The notes: generated from the sequence alone by a model not told the origin. DNA of 64,000 nucleotides from Desulfovibrionaceae bacterium (GCA_910575755.1 CAJTFO010000001.1:372001-436000), one strand, 5' to 3'; shown: positions 26,191 through 35,903, counted from the first letter of the stretch. Numbers and translations: made by a program.

Positions 26191-28519
26191 CCACGCTCTG
26201 CCGCGCAGCCCTGGCGCGGGGCGATGCGGTCGGCATCAGAGCCAGAGCGTCATCCCTGAGCGTCAGACGGGCGCTGCCGCCCTTTTTCAGCAAGCCGAAC
26301 AGAAGCTCGCGCGCCAGCCGGTCTTCCAGCTCAGTGCGCAGCAGCCGGCGCAGGGGCCGCGCGCCCATGGCCGGATCAAAGCCCTTGCGCGCGAGCCACT
26401 GCCGGGCCTTGTCCGTCACGTTCAGCGTGACGTTACGCTGTGCCAGAGTGGCGCGGATTTCGGCCAGAAACTTGTCCACAATACGCAGCATCATTTCCTG
26501 CGACAGGCTGCGGAAGGGCGCCAGGGCGTCCAGACGGTTGCGGAACTCGGGCGTAAACAGTTTTTCCACGGCCTTGAGCCCCTTGCGGGCCGCGTCTTCA
26601 GGCGCGGCCTGGCCGAAGCCGATGGCCGCGCGCGACATTTCAAAAGCTCCGGCATTGGAGGTCATGATCAGAATAACATTGGAAAAGTCTGTTTTGCGAC
26701 CCGTGTTGTCCGTGAGGGTTGCATAGTCCATAACCTGAAGCAATACATTAAAGATGTCCGGATGGGCCTTTTCCACCTCGTCCAGCAAGACCACGGAATA
26801 CGGAGACTTGCGCACCGCCTCGGTGAGCAGGCCGCCCTGGTCAAAACCCACATAGCCCGGAGGCGAACCAATCAGGCGGGAGACGGAATGCTTTTCCATA
26901 TATTCGCTCATGTCGTAGCGCAGGAACTCCACGCCCATGAGTTTGGCCAGACTGCGGGCCACTTCGGTTTTGCCCACACCTGTGGGCCCGTAGAACAGAA
27001 AGGCCCCGGCCGGGCGCTGCTCCTGTCCGAGTCCGGCGCGGGCGCGCAAAATGGCCCGGACAATGAGTTCGATGGCTTCCTCCTGGCCAAAGACCAAATG
27101 CTTCAGATCCCGTTCAAGACTGGCCAGACGCACGCGTTCCCGCCCTGACACGGTACGGAGGGGGATGCCCGCCATGCGGGCCACCACCCGTTCCACATCG
27201 GCCATGCTCACCGCCGGTCTTGCTTCCCTGTCAGACGCGGATGAGGCGGCATCGGACGGGACGCTCTGCCGCAGGCGCACGGCGGCCCCGGTTTCATCCA
27301 TAACATCAATGGCCTTGTCCGGCAGCAGCCTGTCCCGCACATGACGCGCAGAAAGTTCAACCATCGCCTTAAGAACAGCAGGGCTGTAGCGCACCTGATG
27401 ATGCGCGGCATAGCGCCCTTCCAGCCCCTGAAGAATAGCCAGACAGTCCTTGGCATCGGGCTCACGCAGGTCAATGCGTTGAAAGCGTCGGGCCAGGGCG
27501 CGGTCCTTTTCCAGATGATTGCGGAATTCCTCATAGGTGGTGGAGCCGATGCAGCGTATTTCGCCACTGGCCAGCGCCGGTTTGAGCAGATTGGAGGCGT
27601 CCATGGAGCCGCCGGATGTGGAACCGGCCCCCACTATGGTATGGATTTCGTCGATAAACAGAATGGCCTCGGGCATGCCCTTGAGAGCCTGCACAACAGC
27701 CTTGAGGCGTCCCTCGAAGTCGCCACGGTAGCGGGTGCCGGCCAGCAGCAGCCCCATATCCAGAGCGAACAGCCTGGTATTGGCAAACATTTCCGGCGCC
27801 CGTCCCTCGGCAATGCGCAGAGCCAGACCTTCGGCAAGAGCGGTTTTGCCCACGCCCGGATCGCCCACGAAAAGAGGATTATTCTTGCGGCGACGGCAGA
27901 GTATCTCAATGGCGCGGTCCAGCTCCTGCTCACGGCCCACAAGGGGGTCAATCTTGCCTTCCCTGGCGCGCGCCGTAAGATCCACGGCATACTGAGCCAG
28001 AGGATCCCCCTTGCCCGTCCGGGCTGTCGCTGATTCGCCCTCCCCCGCCTCTCCGCTTCCGCTTTCCTCCACACCCCGCGAGCCCCCGCCATCACCCAGG
28101 CCATGAGAGATGAACGTCAGCACGTCCAGTCGTTCCACGCCCTGTCTGCGCAGAAAAAAGAGCGCGTAGCTTTCTTCCTCGTCCATGATGGCTATGAGCA
28201 GATCGCCCAGTTCCACAACTTCGCGACCGGCCGAACGGATGTGGTTGAGCGCGCGCTCCAGCACACGCTGCACGCCGTCGGTCTGGGTGACTTCATATTT
28301 GCCGGGCTGATCCACCACTTCCAGTTCTGCACGAAAAAAACCTTCCAACTGCTCACGCAGCACGGCCACGCTGGCCCCGCTGCCTTCCAGAATGACCCGG
28401 CCTTTCATGCTGTTGCTCAGGGCGTAAAGCAGGTGTTCCACCGTCAGCAGATCATGCCTGCGCCGCTGCACTTCCAAAAGGGCGTCCCGCAGGACGCTTT
28501 GCACACTTTTACTCAGCAT
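26183..28519 (-). CDS. clpA: ATP-dependent Clp protease ATP-binding subunit ClpA
   Basis: Hexameric AAA+ unfoldase that feeds substrates to ClpP. 778 residues: N-terminal Clp repeat domain (about 1-145) that docks ClpS, a Glu/Gly-rich linker, AAA-1 with [13 protein letters not shown], and AAA-2 with [13 protein letters not shown]. The ClpP-docking tripeptide IGF (RAAIGFGQ) is present. ClpA is favoured over ClpB because there is no long middle coiled coil and clpS is next door. Start ATG 28519 follows GGAGAA. Translation overlaps aat. Confidence 0.96.
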   Translation of the reverse strand: MLSKSVQSVLRDALLEVQRRRHDLLTVEHLLYALSNSMKGRVILEGSGASVAVLREQLEGFFRAELEVVDQPGKYEVTQTDGVQRVLERALNHIRSAGREVVELGDLLIAIMDEEESYALFFLRRQGVERLDVLTFISHGLGDGGGSRGVEESGSGEAGEGESATARTGKGDPLAQYAVDLTARAREGKIDPLVGREQELDRAIEILCRRRKNNPLFVGDPGVGKTALAEGLALRIAEGRAPEMFANTRLFALDMGLLLAGTRYRGDFEGRLKAVVQALKGMPEAILFIDEIHTIVGAGSTSGGSMDASNLLKPALASGEIRCIGSTTYEEFRNHLEKDRALARRFQRIDLREPDAKDCLAILQGLEGRYAAHHQVRYSPAVLKAMVELSARHVRDRLLPDKAIDVMDETGAAVRLRQSVPSDAASSASDREARPAVSMADVERVVARMAGIPLRTVSGRERVRLASLERDLKHLVFGQEEAIELIVRAILRARAGLGQEQRPAGAFLFYGPTGVGKTEVARSLAKLMGVEFLRYDMSEYMEKHSVSRLIGSPPGYVGFDQGGLLTEAVRKSPYSVVLLDEVEKAHPDIFNVLLQVMDYATLTDNTGRKTDFSNVILIMTSNAGAFEMSRAAIGFGQAAPEDAARKGLKAVEKLFTPEFRNRLDALAPFRSLSQEMMLRIVDKFLAEIRATLAQRNVTLNVTDKARQWLARKGFDPAMGARPLRRLLRTELEDRLARELLFGLLKKGGSARLTLRDDALALMPTASPRARAARQSVDA

Positions 28520-28620
28520 ATTTTCTCCAGACTCCCGCTATGCCCACAAAAGGCCGCGCGGAGTGTTCCAATGGCGCTTTGACGCGCTGTGGCGTCAGCC
28601 CTTGGCATGGCTGACCGCGC

Positions 28621-28941
28621 TCAATGAATTTTTTCCATGGTGCATTTGAGGGGAAAGCCCGCACCGCGCGCCTCGCGGTGAACGCGACTGACCTTGGTTT
28701 CAGCCACTTCACGGGTATAAATGCCGCACTGTCCCACGCCGTGCTGATGAACAGCCAGCATAATGGCCGTCGCTTCTTCCAGTGGCTTGTGAAAGACGCT
28801 GCAAAGGATGTTCACCACAAAATCCATGCTGGTGTAATCATCATTATGCAGCAGGACACGATAGCGATCCGGCTCTTTAAGCTTTCTGACCACAAGAGTC
28901 CGGCTTTCTCCGTCGGTTTCGCCCTGATGAGACAACGGCAT
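28621..28941 (-). CDS. clpS: ATP-dependent Clp protease adaptor ClpS
   Basis: 106-residue adaptor that binds N-degron residues and delivers the protein to ClpA. Hallmarks: YRVLLHNDDYTSMDFVV (about 27-43), where the Asn-Asp pair lines the binding pocket, then AVHQHGVGQCGIYTREVAETK (about 63-83) and the C-terminal helix. Start ATG 28941 with GGGAGA upstream is preferred; the same frame stays open to 29337 but overlaps the CYTH gene and has no family sequence there. It lies 101 bp before clpA. Confidence 0.95.
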   Translation of the reverse strand: MPLSHQGETDGESRTLVVRKLKEPDRYRVLLHNDDYTSMDFVVNILCSVFHKPLEEATAIMLAVHQHGVGQCGIYTREVAETKVSRVHREARGAGFPLKCTMEKIH

Positions 28942-28963
28942 GGCATACTCTCCCGCAAGCGCT

Positions 28964-29611
28964 TCAGACCTTGACTGTTGTTCCGGGCCTGCCGCCCGGC
29001 TGATCCGCCTCGACGAAACCCAGTTCTCGCCGACAGCGCCACCGTTGCTCCGCGTCAAACACAAAAGAAAGATCCGGAGGCAGCTTGTGCAGGCAGCGCC
29101 ATTCCTGATGCAGCTGATGATAACTTTTGGTGCTTGTTTCGGCCTTGTCAAGCCCCAGGCGCGCGGCAACCCGCTCAATATGCCCTGCTTCTCCTTCCAG
29201 TTCCAGCACATGGGCGAAGGGCAGCGTATCCAGCGCCACTGCCACATCCTCAAAAAGCCAAGGTTCGCGCACCTTCTCATAACGCGCTCCCGCAACGTAC
29301 CCCAGTCCGTGCAGCACGGCGCGCATGGCTGTGGCATCGGTCACTTCCAGCTCATGTTCCTCGCGCACCTTGAACCGCTCGTTTTGCGCCGCGGGCAGTT
29401 TGAGCGTCAGCACATGGCGTATGGCGTCCGGCCATTCCTGCATGCGCAGACGCAACAACCGTCCGTTGGCGAACAGTCGGGCGTCGGGCGTGTCAAAAAC
29501 CCAGTTGCTTTCAAAATGCGCGCCCAGATTGCGCGCGTCCAGATCGCACAGCGCCCGGCGCAACGCTGCGAAATCCACATTCAGATATTTGCGTTCCACT
29601 TCCAGGGGCAT
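28964..29611 (-). CDS. CYTH-domain protein (triphosphate tunnel family)
   Basis: 215 residues with the N-terminal EVERKYL signature (Glu4, Glu6, Lys8) of the CYTH superfamily, which binds triphosphates within a beta tunnel. Further charged strands (LRLRMQE, LTLKLP, REEHELEVTD, VLELEGEAG) match the fold. Members include class IV adenylate cyclases, thiamine triphosphatase and inorganic tripolyphosphatases; sequence alone does not choose between them. Start ATG 29611 has GGAGG 6 nt upstream. It sits between radA (18 bp upstream) and clpS (22 bp downstream). Confidence 0.85.
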   Translation of the reverse strand: MPLEVERKYLNVDFAALRRALCDLDARNLGAHFESNWVFDTPDARLFANGRLLRLRMQEWPDAIRHVLTLKLPAAQNERFKVREEHELEVTDATAMRAVLHGLGYVAGARYEKVREPWLFEDVAVALDTLPFAHVLELEGEAGHIERVAARLGLDKAETSTKSYHQLHQEWRCLHKLPPDLSFVFDAEQRWRCRRELGFVEADQPGGRPGTTVKV

Positions 29612-29629
29612 GTCTTCCTCCGGCAAAAA

Positions 29630-30985
29630 TCACTGGCGGCGGAACAAACGCTGCTGCAGGGCCGCGATAGTGGCAATGCCTCCCTTGCCAGCGCCTCCGT
29701 CGGGATAGATAATCGGCTCAAAGCCCAGCCGCCTGGCCTGAGAAAGCCGCAGATCCTGCGCGGCCACGGGCCGCACCTGACCATTGAGATCCACCTCGCC
29801 CCACAGCACGCACTTTTCCGGCAGGGGCACGTCATAATAGGAGGACAATACGGCAGCCACCAGGGCCAGATCCAGACCAGGCTCCTGAAGGCGCATGCCG
29901 CCGCCCACTTTGGCATAAATATCCACCTGGCCGAAATTGAGCTTGAGGCGTTTTTCCAGTACGGCCAGAAGCAGATGCAGACGGTTGGCGTCGAAGCCCA
30001 GCGCGGCGCGGCGCGGGATGCTCAGAAAGGTGCGCGCCACCAGCGCCTGGACCTCCACGGCCAGCGGGCGCTGCCCGTCCACCGCCATGACCACGGCAGT
30101 GCCGGACAATGATGCGTCGCGCGCGCCCAGAAAAAACGTGGAGGGATCGTCCACCACCTGCATGCCGCGCTCTCCCATGCGGAATACCAGCAATTCCTCA
30201 TTGGGGCCGAAACGGTTTTTGAACACGCGCAGCAGGCGGAACATCTGGCGGCGGTCCCCCTCCAGAGAAATCACCGTGTCCACCATATGCTCCAGCAGGC
30301 GCGGCCCGGCCAGAACGCCGTCCTTGGTCACATGCCCCACCAGAATCAGGGTGCAGCCAGAACGGCGGCAGGCTTCCAGCAGTGCCGTGGTCACGGCGCG
30401 CACCTGGCTGACGTTGCCGGGCAGGCCGTCGGCCTCCAGACTGGTCAGGGTCTGCACGGAATCCACAACCACCAGGGCCGGCGTCGCGCTTCCTCCGGTA
30501 AGGGCGTCCAGCACGTCTTCCACCCTGGAGGTGGCCAGAGCCATGAGGTTGGGATCCAGCATATGAAGCCGCTCTCCCCTGGCCTTGATCTGCGGCAGGG
30601 ATTCCTCTCCGCTGGCATAAAGCGCCGGCTTGCCCTGGGCCGCCACCAGCCCGGCCACCTGCAACAGCAGGGTGGATTTGCCAATGCCTGGTTCGCCGCC
30701 TACCAGAATGGCCGCACCCGGCACCAGTCCCTTGCCCAGCACGCGATCCAGAGCCTTGAGTCCGCTGCCATAGGGCGTGTGCCCGGCGTCGGCCACATCG
30801 CGCAGGGGCACGGGGCGGTCCGTGACGCCGGAACCGGAAGGAGCGGCAGACCGGCGTCCGGTCGCCGGCCGGGGCGCGGCAGCCTCAAGAGTATTCCACT
30901 CATGGCAGTTAGGGCACTGCCCGCGCCATTGCAGGGTCTGAGCGCCGCATACTGAACAGAGATAGATTTCACGCGTTTTAGCCAT
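29630..30985 (-). CDS. radA: DNA repair protein RadA
   Basis: RecA-like ATPase that promotes branch migration in recombinational repair. 451 residues: N-terminal four-cysteine zinc finger (CSVC ... CPNC, about 11-27), Walker A GEPGIGKSTLLLQ near residue 98, Walker B LVVVDSVQTL, the RadA motif KNRFG, and a C-terminal Lon-protease-like domain without protease activity. Length is standard. It begins the minus-strand run radA-CYTH-clpS-clpA-aat. Confidence 0.97.
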   Translation of the reverse strand: MAKTREIYLCSVCGAQTLQWRGQCPNCHEWNTLEAAAPRPATGRRSAAPSGSGVTDRPVPLRDVADAGHTPYGSGLKALDRVLGKGLVPGAAILVGGEPGIGKSTLLLQVAGLVAAQGKPALYASGEESLPQIKARGERLHMLDPNLMALATSRVEDVLDALTGGSATPALVVVDSVQTLTSLEADGLPGNVSQVRAVTTALLEACRRSGCTLILVGHVTKDGVLAGPRLLEHMVDTVISLEGDRRQMFRLLRVFKNRFGPNEELLVFRMGERGMQVVDDPSTFFLGARDASLSGTAVVMAVDGQRPLAVEVQALVARTFLSIPRRAALGFDANRLHLLLAVLEKRLKLNFGQVDIYAKVGGGMRLQEPGLDLALVAAVLSSYYDVPLPEKCVLWGEVDLNGQVRPVAAQDLRLSQARRLGFEPIIYPDGGAGKGGIATIAALQQRLFRRQ

Positions 30986-31153
30986 GTCCGAAGCCTACGG
31001 AAAAAGCGCGTCCGGCGCAAGGCGGCCTGCCCCGCAGGGCGCTGGGGAGCATGTCGCCATGGTTAGAGATTTCCCGCCGGATCTGTACTGATTTTTCGCG
31101 CTTACAGCAAATTACGCTGGACGGAAACAAAATGAGGCTATATTCTGGAATGT

Positions 31154-32170
31154 ATGAAGCGCCAACCCTCACGCCCCGGAAAGACCTCCAGGAAAATTTT
31201 TATCATCCTGTTCGCAACGGCCATATGCGTCCTGCCCCTATGCGGCTGGTTGTGGCTGGATATGGGAAAAATCTCCAGTGTCCGCGCCATGGTGGCAGGC
31301 ACGCTGTACATGGTGACGCCAGACAGTCCGGGGCTGCTGGCCGCCGTCTACGTTAAAGAAGGACAATCGGTATCAGCCGGGCAGCCCGTGGCCGCGATGA
31401 ATGACCTGAACAAACAACTGGAAATGCCCGGCGCTTTTGCGCACGGGGAAAAGCGGCTTAACGCCCATGATGAGGAACAAAGGAAAAAGCGGCAATACGA
31501 GGAAAAGACGGTTAAGTATGCGCAGGCGCAGCTCCATCTGCGCGCCCTGGACATTCAGGGGGGCGCGACCGTGGTGGGAAGAGGGCGTTATGAAGAGGCC
31601 GTGCGTAACGAGGCCGAAGCTAAAGCGCAAGTGCAGGCCGCGCGCAGGGAGTACGAACAGGCAAGCCTTGCGCGCGCCCGGGGACGACGGCTCGTCGCCA
31701 TGCAAGGCGGCGGCGCCATGGCTCAGGGACAATATAACGAAAGCCTCGGCCTGGTCGTCATTCCCGTTTCCGTCCAGCAAGATGGAGTTCTGTTTTCACC
31801 GGCAGACGGCCATGTACTCAGGTGCGACGCCACGCCAGGGCATGCATTGCTGCGCGGGGATTCCATCCTTCTCATCCAGCCGGCGGCCGAGAATTCCTCA
31901 TCTTCCTGGATATATGCCTATTTTCCCTTGACCGCTGCCAAAAGAATACAGCCGGGACAACCCTGTGCCATCTGGAGTTCCGCCTTCAAGGGGCATATCA
32001 TGGGTAAAGTGGAAGAAGTTTTTCCGGCGCAGTCCATTCCCGGCTCAACAAAGCGGGGCATTCCGGTGAGCATCCGGCCAGACGTCCGACTATCCGCTTC
32101 GCTCACTCCCGGCTATCCGGTCTCCTGCGAATTGCGCGTACATGATTTATTAGGCTTCCGAGGCTTTTAA
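31154..32170 (+). CDS. HlyD/EmrA-type periplasmic adaptor protein
   Basis: 338-residue membrane-fusion protein: short basic N-terminus, one membrane anchor (about 15-37), first half of a lipoyl domain (AAVYVKEGQSVSAGQPVAAMND), and a charged coiled-coil hairpin (about 95-185). The second lipoyl half and beta barrel end with YPVSCELRVHDLLGF. Such adaptors bridge an inner-membrane pump and an outer-membrane channel, but no pump or channel gene is adjacent. ATG 31154 lacks a strong ribosome site. It is convergent with tRNA-Leu(CAA); a terminator-like repeat lies between. Confidence 0.75.
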   Translation: MKRQPSRPGKTSRKIFIILFATAICVLPLCGWLWLDMGKISSVRAMVAGTLYMVTPDSPGLLAAVYVKEGQSVSAGQPVAAMNDLNKQLEMPGAFAHGEKRLNAHDEEQRKKRQYEEKTVKYAQAQLHLRALDIQGGATVVGRGRYEEAVRNEAEAKAQVQAARREYEQASLARARGRRLVAMQGGGAMAQGQYNESLGLVVIPVSVQQDGVLFSPADGHVLRCDATPGHALLRGDSILLIQPAAENSSSSWIYAYFPLTAAKRIQPGQPCAIWSSAFKGHIMGKVEEVFPAQSIPGSTKRGIPVSIRPDVRLSASLTPGYPVSCELRVHDLLGFRGF

Positions 32171-32171
32171 G

Positions 32172-32225
32172 GTCTACTTGAAAAGTAGGCGCTAAGGCCC
32201 GTAAGGGTTTTGCGGCGGCGCAGCC
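32172..32225 (+). repeat. Terminator-like repeat, copy 2 (partner 2939-2993)
   Basis: Starts 2 bp after the adaptor gene's stop. Same order as copy 1: CTACTTGAAAAGTAG palindrome, CCCGTAAGGG core, then GCGGCGGCGCAG. It lies between the plus-strand adaptor gene and the minus-strand tRNA-Leu. Confidence 0.6.
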
Positions 32226-32285
32226 GTCCGCTCCAGGGAATGGCAATAAAAAGGGGGCTGCATTTCTGCAACCCCTTGATTTTTG

Positions 32286-32372
32286 TGGTACCGGGAGCGA
32301 GACTTGAACTCGCAAGGTGTTGCCACCGGCGGATTTTGAGTCCGCTGCGTCTACCAATTCCACCATCCCGGC
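32286..32372 (-). tRNA. tRNA-Leu (anticodon CAA)
   Basis: 87-nt class II tRNA on the minus strand. The acceptor stem GCCGGGA pairs with TCCCGGT, the anticodon stem GCGGA/TCCGC has loop CTCAAAA, a long variable arm follows (GGTGGCAACACC), the T loop is TTCAAGT, and CCA is encoded. It decodes UUG. Confidence 0.95.
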
Positions 32373-32836
32373 GCACGATCATCAGACGCGGGACTGAAAG
32401 CTTTTGTTGCCTGATGACGTGAACGCTTTCTATCCCAAGGATATGGGCTTCGTCAAGAGCTTCAGTTCATCCGCTTCTGGAACATGCGCCAAAAGACAGG
32501 CCGGAACCTCATGTGCGGTCGGTGCGCGTCATGCCCTGCCGGACCTCAGGTCAAAATCCGGCGGAGACGGAGAAAAAGCGGAGAGTCCGGGCCCTGCTGG
32601 AGCGCGTCGGGCGTGCATTTTCGGGCCAGGCAAAATTTTATGAAAAAAAGCATTGAATTTTATCGGTCAGGTCAAGTAAGTTTTAGCCAAGCGAATACTG
32701 AGCGGCAGGGAAGCGGCATGGGGTATGCCCGCCGCCGCGTCCGCAGATGTGCCGGTTCCATCCGTGACGGCGGCAGGGACCGTGCGGCATATCGCAGGAC
32801 AACAGATCAGCTTGCAAACCAACAGGAGGATTTTTG
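32373..32836. other. 464-bp region upstream of the TRAP operon
   Basis: No gene found. It should hold the promoter of tRNA-Leu(CAA) on one strand and of dctPQM on the other. A weak plus-strand pair (TTGAAT, 17 bp, GTAAGT near 32650) and an inverted repeat GCCGGAC...ATCCGGC near 32540 are the only features seen. Neither is convincing as an operator. Confidence 0.4.
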
Positions 32837-33841
32837 ATGAAACGCATTATTGCGCTGTTTGTGGCCTTGGGCCTCATCTGCGGCATGACGCTGGGCATGG
32901 CGCCGTCCGCTGACGCCAAAACCGTGATCAAAATCGCGGGCATGAAGCCGGAAGGCGAACCGGAAACCATCGGCATGCACCAGTTCGGCAAATATCTGTC
33001 CGAACTTTCCAACGGCAAATATGAGGTGCAGGTCTTCCCCAACAGCCAGCTCGGCAAGGAAGATGCCTATATCGCCGCCACCCGCAAAGGCATCATTCAG
33101 ATGTGCGCCACCGGCACCCAGACCTCGGCCCTGCATCCGGCTATGGCCATGCTGGAAACGCCCATGCTTTATGACGATCTGGATCATGCCCGCCGCGCTA
33201 TGGAAGGCAAGACCTTTGAGCTGATCAATCAGGGCTTTACCGAAAAATCCGGCCTGCGCACCCTGAACGCCTTCCCTCTCGGCTTCCGCCACTTCTACAC
33301 CAAGAAGCCGGTGAAGACCATTGAGGACGTCAAGGGGCTGCGCATGCGCGTGCCGAATATTCCGCTGTACACCAATTTTGCCAAGGAATGCGGCATCAGC
33401 GGTCAGCCCATGCCCTTCGCCGAAGTGCCCGGCGCGCTTGACCAGGGCGTCATTGACGGCGGCGACAGCCCCCTGGCCGACATCGTCAGCCTGAAGATGT
33501 ATGAAATTACACCTGAAATCACCCTCACCGGGCATATTCTGGTGATTCACTCCCTGTACATCAACGAAAAATTTTACCAGTCTCTGCCTGAACAGGACCG
33601 GAAGTGGATTGATGAAGCCGCCAGACGTTCCGCTGACGATGTGTGGAAAATGGTGGCCGAGGGCGATGAAAAAGCCAAGCAGACCATCATCGACGGCAAG
33701 GGGCATGTCACCATGCCCAGCAAGGAATTCCGCGATTATATGGCGGAAGCGGGCAAGCGCAGTTGGAAGCTCTTTTACGACACTGTGCCCAACGCCCAGG
33801 CTATTCTGGACAGCGCCGCCAGCTACCGTCAGGCGAAGTAA
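32837..33841 (+). CDS. dctP: TRAP transporter solute-binding protein, DctP family
   Basis: Periplasmic binding protein that captures a carboxylate-type substrate for the DctQM permease. 334 residues with a signal peptide (cleavage probably after SADA, near residue 27), then typical DctP stretches: KPEGEPETIGMHQFGKYLSELSNGKYEVQVFPNSQLG, FTEKSGLRTLNAFPLGFRHFYTKKPVKTIEDVKGLRMRVP and an ISGQPMPFAEVPGALDQGVIDG segment. An AGGAGG precedes ATG 32837; the frame's TTG just upstream is rejected. First gene of a three-gene operon; substrate unknown. Confidence 0.94.
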   Translation: MKRIIALFVALGLICGMTLGMAPSADAKTVIKIAGMKPEGEPETIGMHQFGKYLSELSNGKYEVQVFPNSQLGKEDAYIAATRKGIIQMCATGTQTSALHPAMAMLETPMLYDDLDHARRAMEGKTFELINQGFTEKSGLRTLNAFPLGFRHFYTKKPVKTIEDVKGLRMRVPNIPLYTNFAKECGISGQPMPFAEVPGALDQGVIDGGDSPLADIVSLKMYEITPEITLTGHILVIHSLYINEKFYQSLPEQDRKWIDEAARRSADDVWKMVAEGDEKAKQTIIDGKGHVTMPSKEFRDYMAEAGKRSWKLFYDTVPNAQAILDSAASYRQAK

Positions 33842-33861
33842 CAAGATCGGCACACTGTAAT

Positions 33862-33892
33862 ACGGGCCGGGGGCGCGATGCCCCCGGCCCGT
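33862..33892 (+). terminator. Strong hairpin between dctP and dctQ
   Basis: Perfect 13-bp GC-rich stem ACGGGCCGGGGGC / GCCCCCGGCCCGT with a 5-nt loop and no T run, 20 bp after the dctP stop. Such hairpins stabilise the upstream message or attenuate the downstream genes, giving more binding protein than permease. Confidence 0.7.
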
Positions 33893-33985
33893 TGTGCACA
33901 ACGCGCGCTCGGCGGGAAGGCCCCGCGACACTGAAAGTTTCCGTTCCGTTTATTTTCTCCGGGCATTGTCCCCGCAGAGGTCAGT

Positions 33986-34555
33986 ATGCACGACGAAACA
34001 CAGCACAACATCCAGCCGGCGTCCGCTACAGACGCCGGCAAGCCGTGTGATCCGCATGCGGATCACGGCGAAGCAAAGTCCGAAACCCCTGGTCAACTGC
34101 TTTTTGAAATCTTTTGTGCCGTCATCTTTCTTGGCATGATCGGTCTGGTCTTTTATAATGCTTTTCTGCGCTATGTTTTTTCCTCAAGCTATCCCCCCAG
34201 CGAGGAATGGGCGCGTTTTCTTTTCATTTACATCACCTTCTTCGGGGCCATTGAGGCCTTTTACCGCAAAAAGCACATCGCCGTTGACATGTTTGTGGAT
34301 ATGCTGCATGGCGCGGCGCGCAAGCAGGTGGACATCATTGCCACGCTCCTGGGCATGGTCGCTATGGGGCTCTTGCTGTATGGCGGCGTGATCAACGTGC
34401 TCCAGACGCTGGACACCTATTCCGTGGCCACCAACGTGAATATGGCCCTGATCAACGGAACACTGCCCATCATGGCCGCCGCGGCTCTGATCATGCAGGC
34501 GCGCGACCTCGTGGCCCTCATTCGCCGGCCCGCATCTTCGTTCACCAAGGCATAG
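33986..34555 (+). CDS. dctQ: TRAP transporter small permease, DctQ
   Basis: 189 residues: a hydrophilic N-terminal extension of about 35 residues, then four membrane segments (starting near LLFEIFCAVIFLGMIGLVFYNAFLRY). The family stretch PSEEWARFLFIYITFFGAIEAFYRKKHIAVDMF between segments is present. DctQ pairs with DctM in sodium- or proton-driven uptake. The unusually long charged N-terminus is worth noting. It starts 144 bp after dctP, beyond a strong hairpin, and ends 8 bp before dctM. Confidence 0.93.
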   Translation: MHDETQHNIQPASATDAGKPCDPHADHGEAKSETPGQLLFEIFCAVIFLGMIGLVFYNAFLRYVFSSSYPPSEEWARFLFIYITFFGAIEAFYRKKHIAVDMFVDMLHGAARKQVDIIATLLGMVAMGLLLYGGVINVLQTLDTYSVATNVNMALINGTLPIMAAAALIMQARDLVALIRRPASSFTKA

Positions 34556-34563
34556 GGGGAAAC

Positions 34564-35853
34564 GTGGAACTTTTCATCTTTCTCGGCACACTGTTTTTCT
34601 TTCTGGCTTTTGGCATTCCCATCTGCCTCGTACTGGTGCTCTGCGCTATGGTGCTCATGTGGCACTCCGGCATGTGGGACGCCATGATCATTCCCGGCAG
34701 CATGCTGGACGGCGCCAACAACTACCCCCTGATGGCCATTCCCTTCTTTGTCTTCGCCGGTGAAATCATGGCTGCCGGCGGGCTTTCCAAGCGCGTGGTG
34801 CAACTGGCCCAGCTGATGATCGGCAGGGTACGCGGCGGTCTCGGTTACGCGGCCGTGGTGGCCAGTATCATTTTTGCGGGTCTTATGGGCAGTTCCGTGG
34901 GTGAAGCCGCCGCTTTGGGCGGCCTGCTGCTGCCCATGATGAAGGAGGTGGGCTACAAGCCGGGCCGCGCCGGAGCCATCATTGCATCAGGCGCTATTCT
35001 GGGCCCCATCATCCCGCCCAGCACCAACTTCATTCTGCTGGGCGCCACCATCAGCGGCCTTTCCATCACCAAGCTGTTCATGATTGGCCTGTTCCCCGGC
35101 ATTTTCATAGGTCTGGCGCTGATGGTGGTCTGGTTCTTCATAGTGCGCATAGACGGTTACAATGAAACCATCACCTTCACGCGCGAAGAAAAGTGGAAAA
35201 TTCTGCTTGACTCCACGCCTGCCTTTCTCATGCCCGTGCTTCTGCTGGGCGGCATCCGCTTCGGCATATTCACGCCCACGGAGGGCGGCGCGTTCGCGGC
35301 CATTTACGCCATCGTGGTTTGCGTGCTTTACTACCGCGAACTTTCCTTCCGCGAATTGCTGCGCGTCAGCGCCAGAGCGGCCCGCACCACCTCGGTGGTC
35401 ATGCTTATCGTTGCCACAGCTACAGCCGTAGGCTGGTTCATCACCATCGCCCAGATTCCCAACCAGATGACGGCGCTCTTTTCACCGCTCATCGACAGCC
35501 CCATTCTGCTGTTGCTGTGCATCAACATTTTCCTCTTCCTCATTGGCATGGTCATGGATCTTACGCCGAATATCCTGATTTTCGCGCCGGTATTCTACCC
35601 GCTTATTACGCAGGCCGGCATTGACCCTTATTATTTCGGCCTGCTTTTCATCCTCAATCTGGGCATCGGCGTCATTACGCCGCCCGTGGGCACGGTGCTC
35701 TATGTGGTATGCGGCATCGGCAACATCAAGATTACCCAGTTGATCCGCAATCTGGTGCCCTTCATTGTGGTGGAAGCGATCATGCTTTTCCTGCTGCTCT
35801 TCTTCCCCAAACTCTCGCTTGTTCCGCTCAACTGGCTTATGGGCGGCGGTTAA
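34564..35853 (+). CDS. dctM: TRAP transporter large permease, DctM
   Basis: 429-residue, roughly 12-segment membrane protein that forms the transport pathway. Family landmarks include PLMAIPFFVFAGEIMAAGGLSKRVV, FAGLMGSSVGEAAALGGLLLPMM, IIASGAILGPIIPPST and FGLLFILNLGIGVITPPVGTVLYVVCGI. The start is GTG at 34564 with AGGGGGA in front. It is last in the operon, followed 20 bp later by a strong terminator. Confidence 0.95.
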   Translation: MELFIFLGTLFFFLAFGIPICLVLVLCAMVLMWHSGMWDAMIIPGSMLDGANNYPLMAIPFFVFAGEIMAAGGLSKRVVQLAQLMIGRVRGGLGYAAVVASIIFAGLMGSSVGEAAALGGLLLPMMKEVGYKPGRAGAIIASGAILGPIIPPSTNFILLGATISGLSITKLFMIGLFPGIFIGLALMVVWFFIVRIDGYNETITFTREEKWKILLDSTPAFLMPVLLLGGIRFGIFTPTEGGAFAAIYAIVVCVLYYRELSFRELLRVSARAARTTSVVMLIVATATAVGWFITIAQIPNQMTALFSPLIDSPILLLLCINIFLFLIGMVMDLTPNILIFAPVFYPLITQAGIDPYYFGLLFILNLGIGVITPPVGTVLYVVCGIGNIKITQLIRNLVPFIVVEAIMLFLLLFFPKLSLVPLNWLMGGG

Positions 35854-35873
35854 TCCGCCAAAAGCTGATGCGC

Positions 35874-35903
35874 AAAAGGCCGCCCTCCACGGGCGGCCTT
35901 TTT
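35874..35903 (+). terminator. Rho-independent terminator of the TRAP operon
   Basis: 12-bp stem AAAAGGCCGCCC / GGGCGGCCTTTT with a 5-nt loop, running into T residues (to 35903). It could act on both strands, since the HAD gene converges here. Confidence 0.9.

Noticed and set aside
28942..29337. N-terminal extension of ClpS to 238 residues
   Set aside because: The extension overlaps the CYTH gene in another frame and contains no ClpS-like sequence. The ATG at 28941 has a good ribosome site.
32404..32643. 79-codon plus-strand frame upstream of dctP
   Set aside because: No ribosome site, no motif and composition unlike neighbouring genes. It probably lies in the regulatory region.
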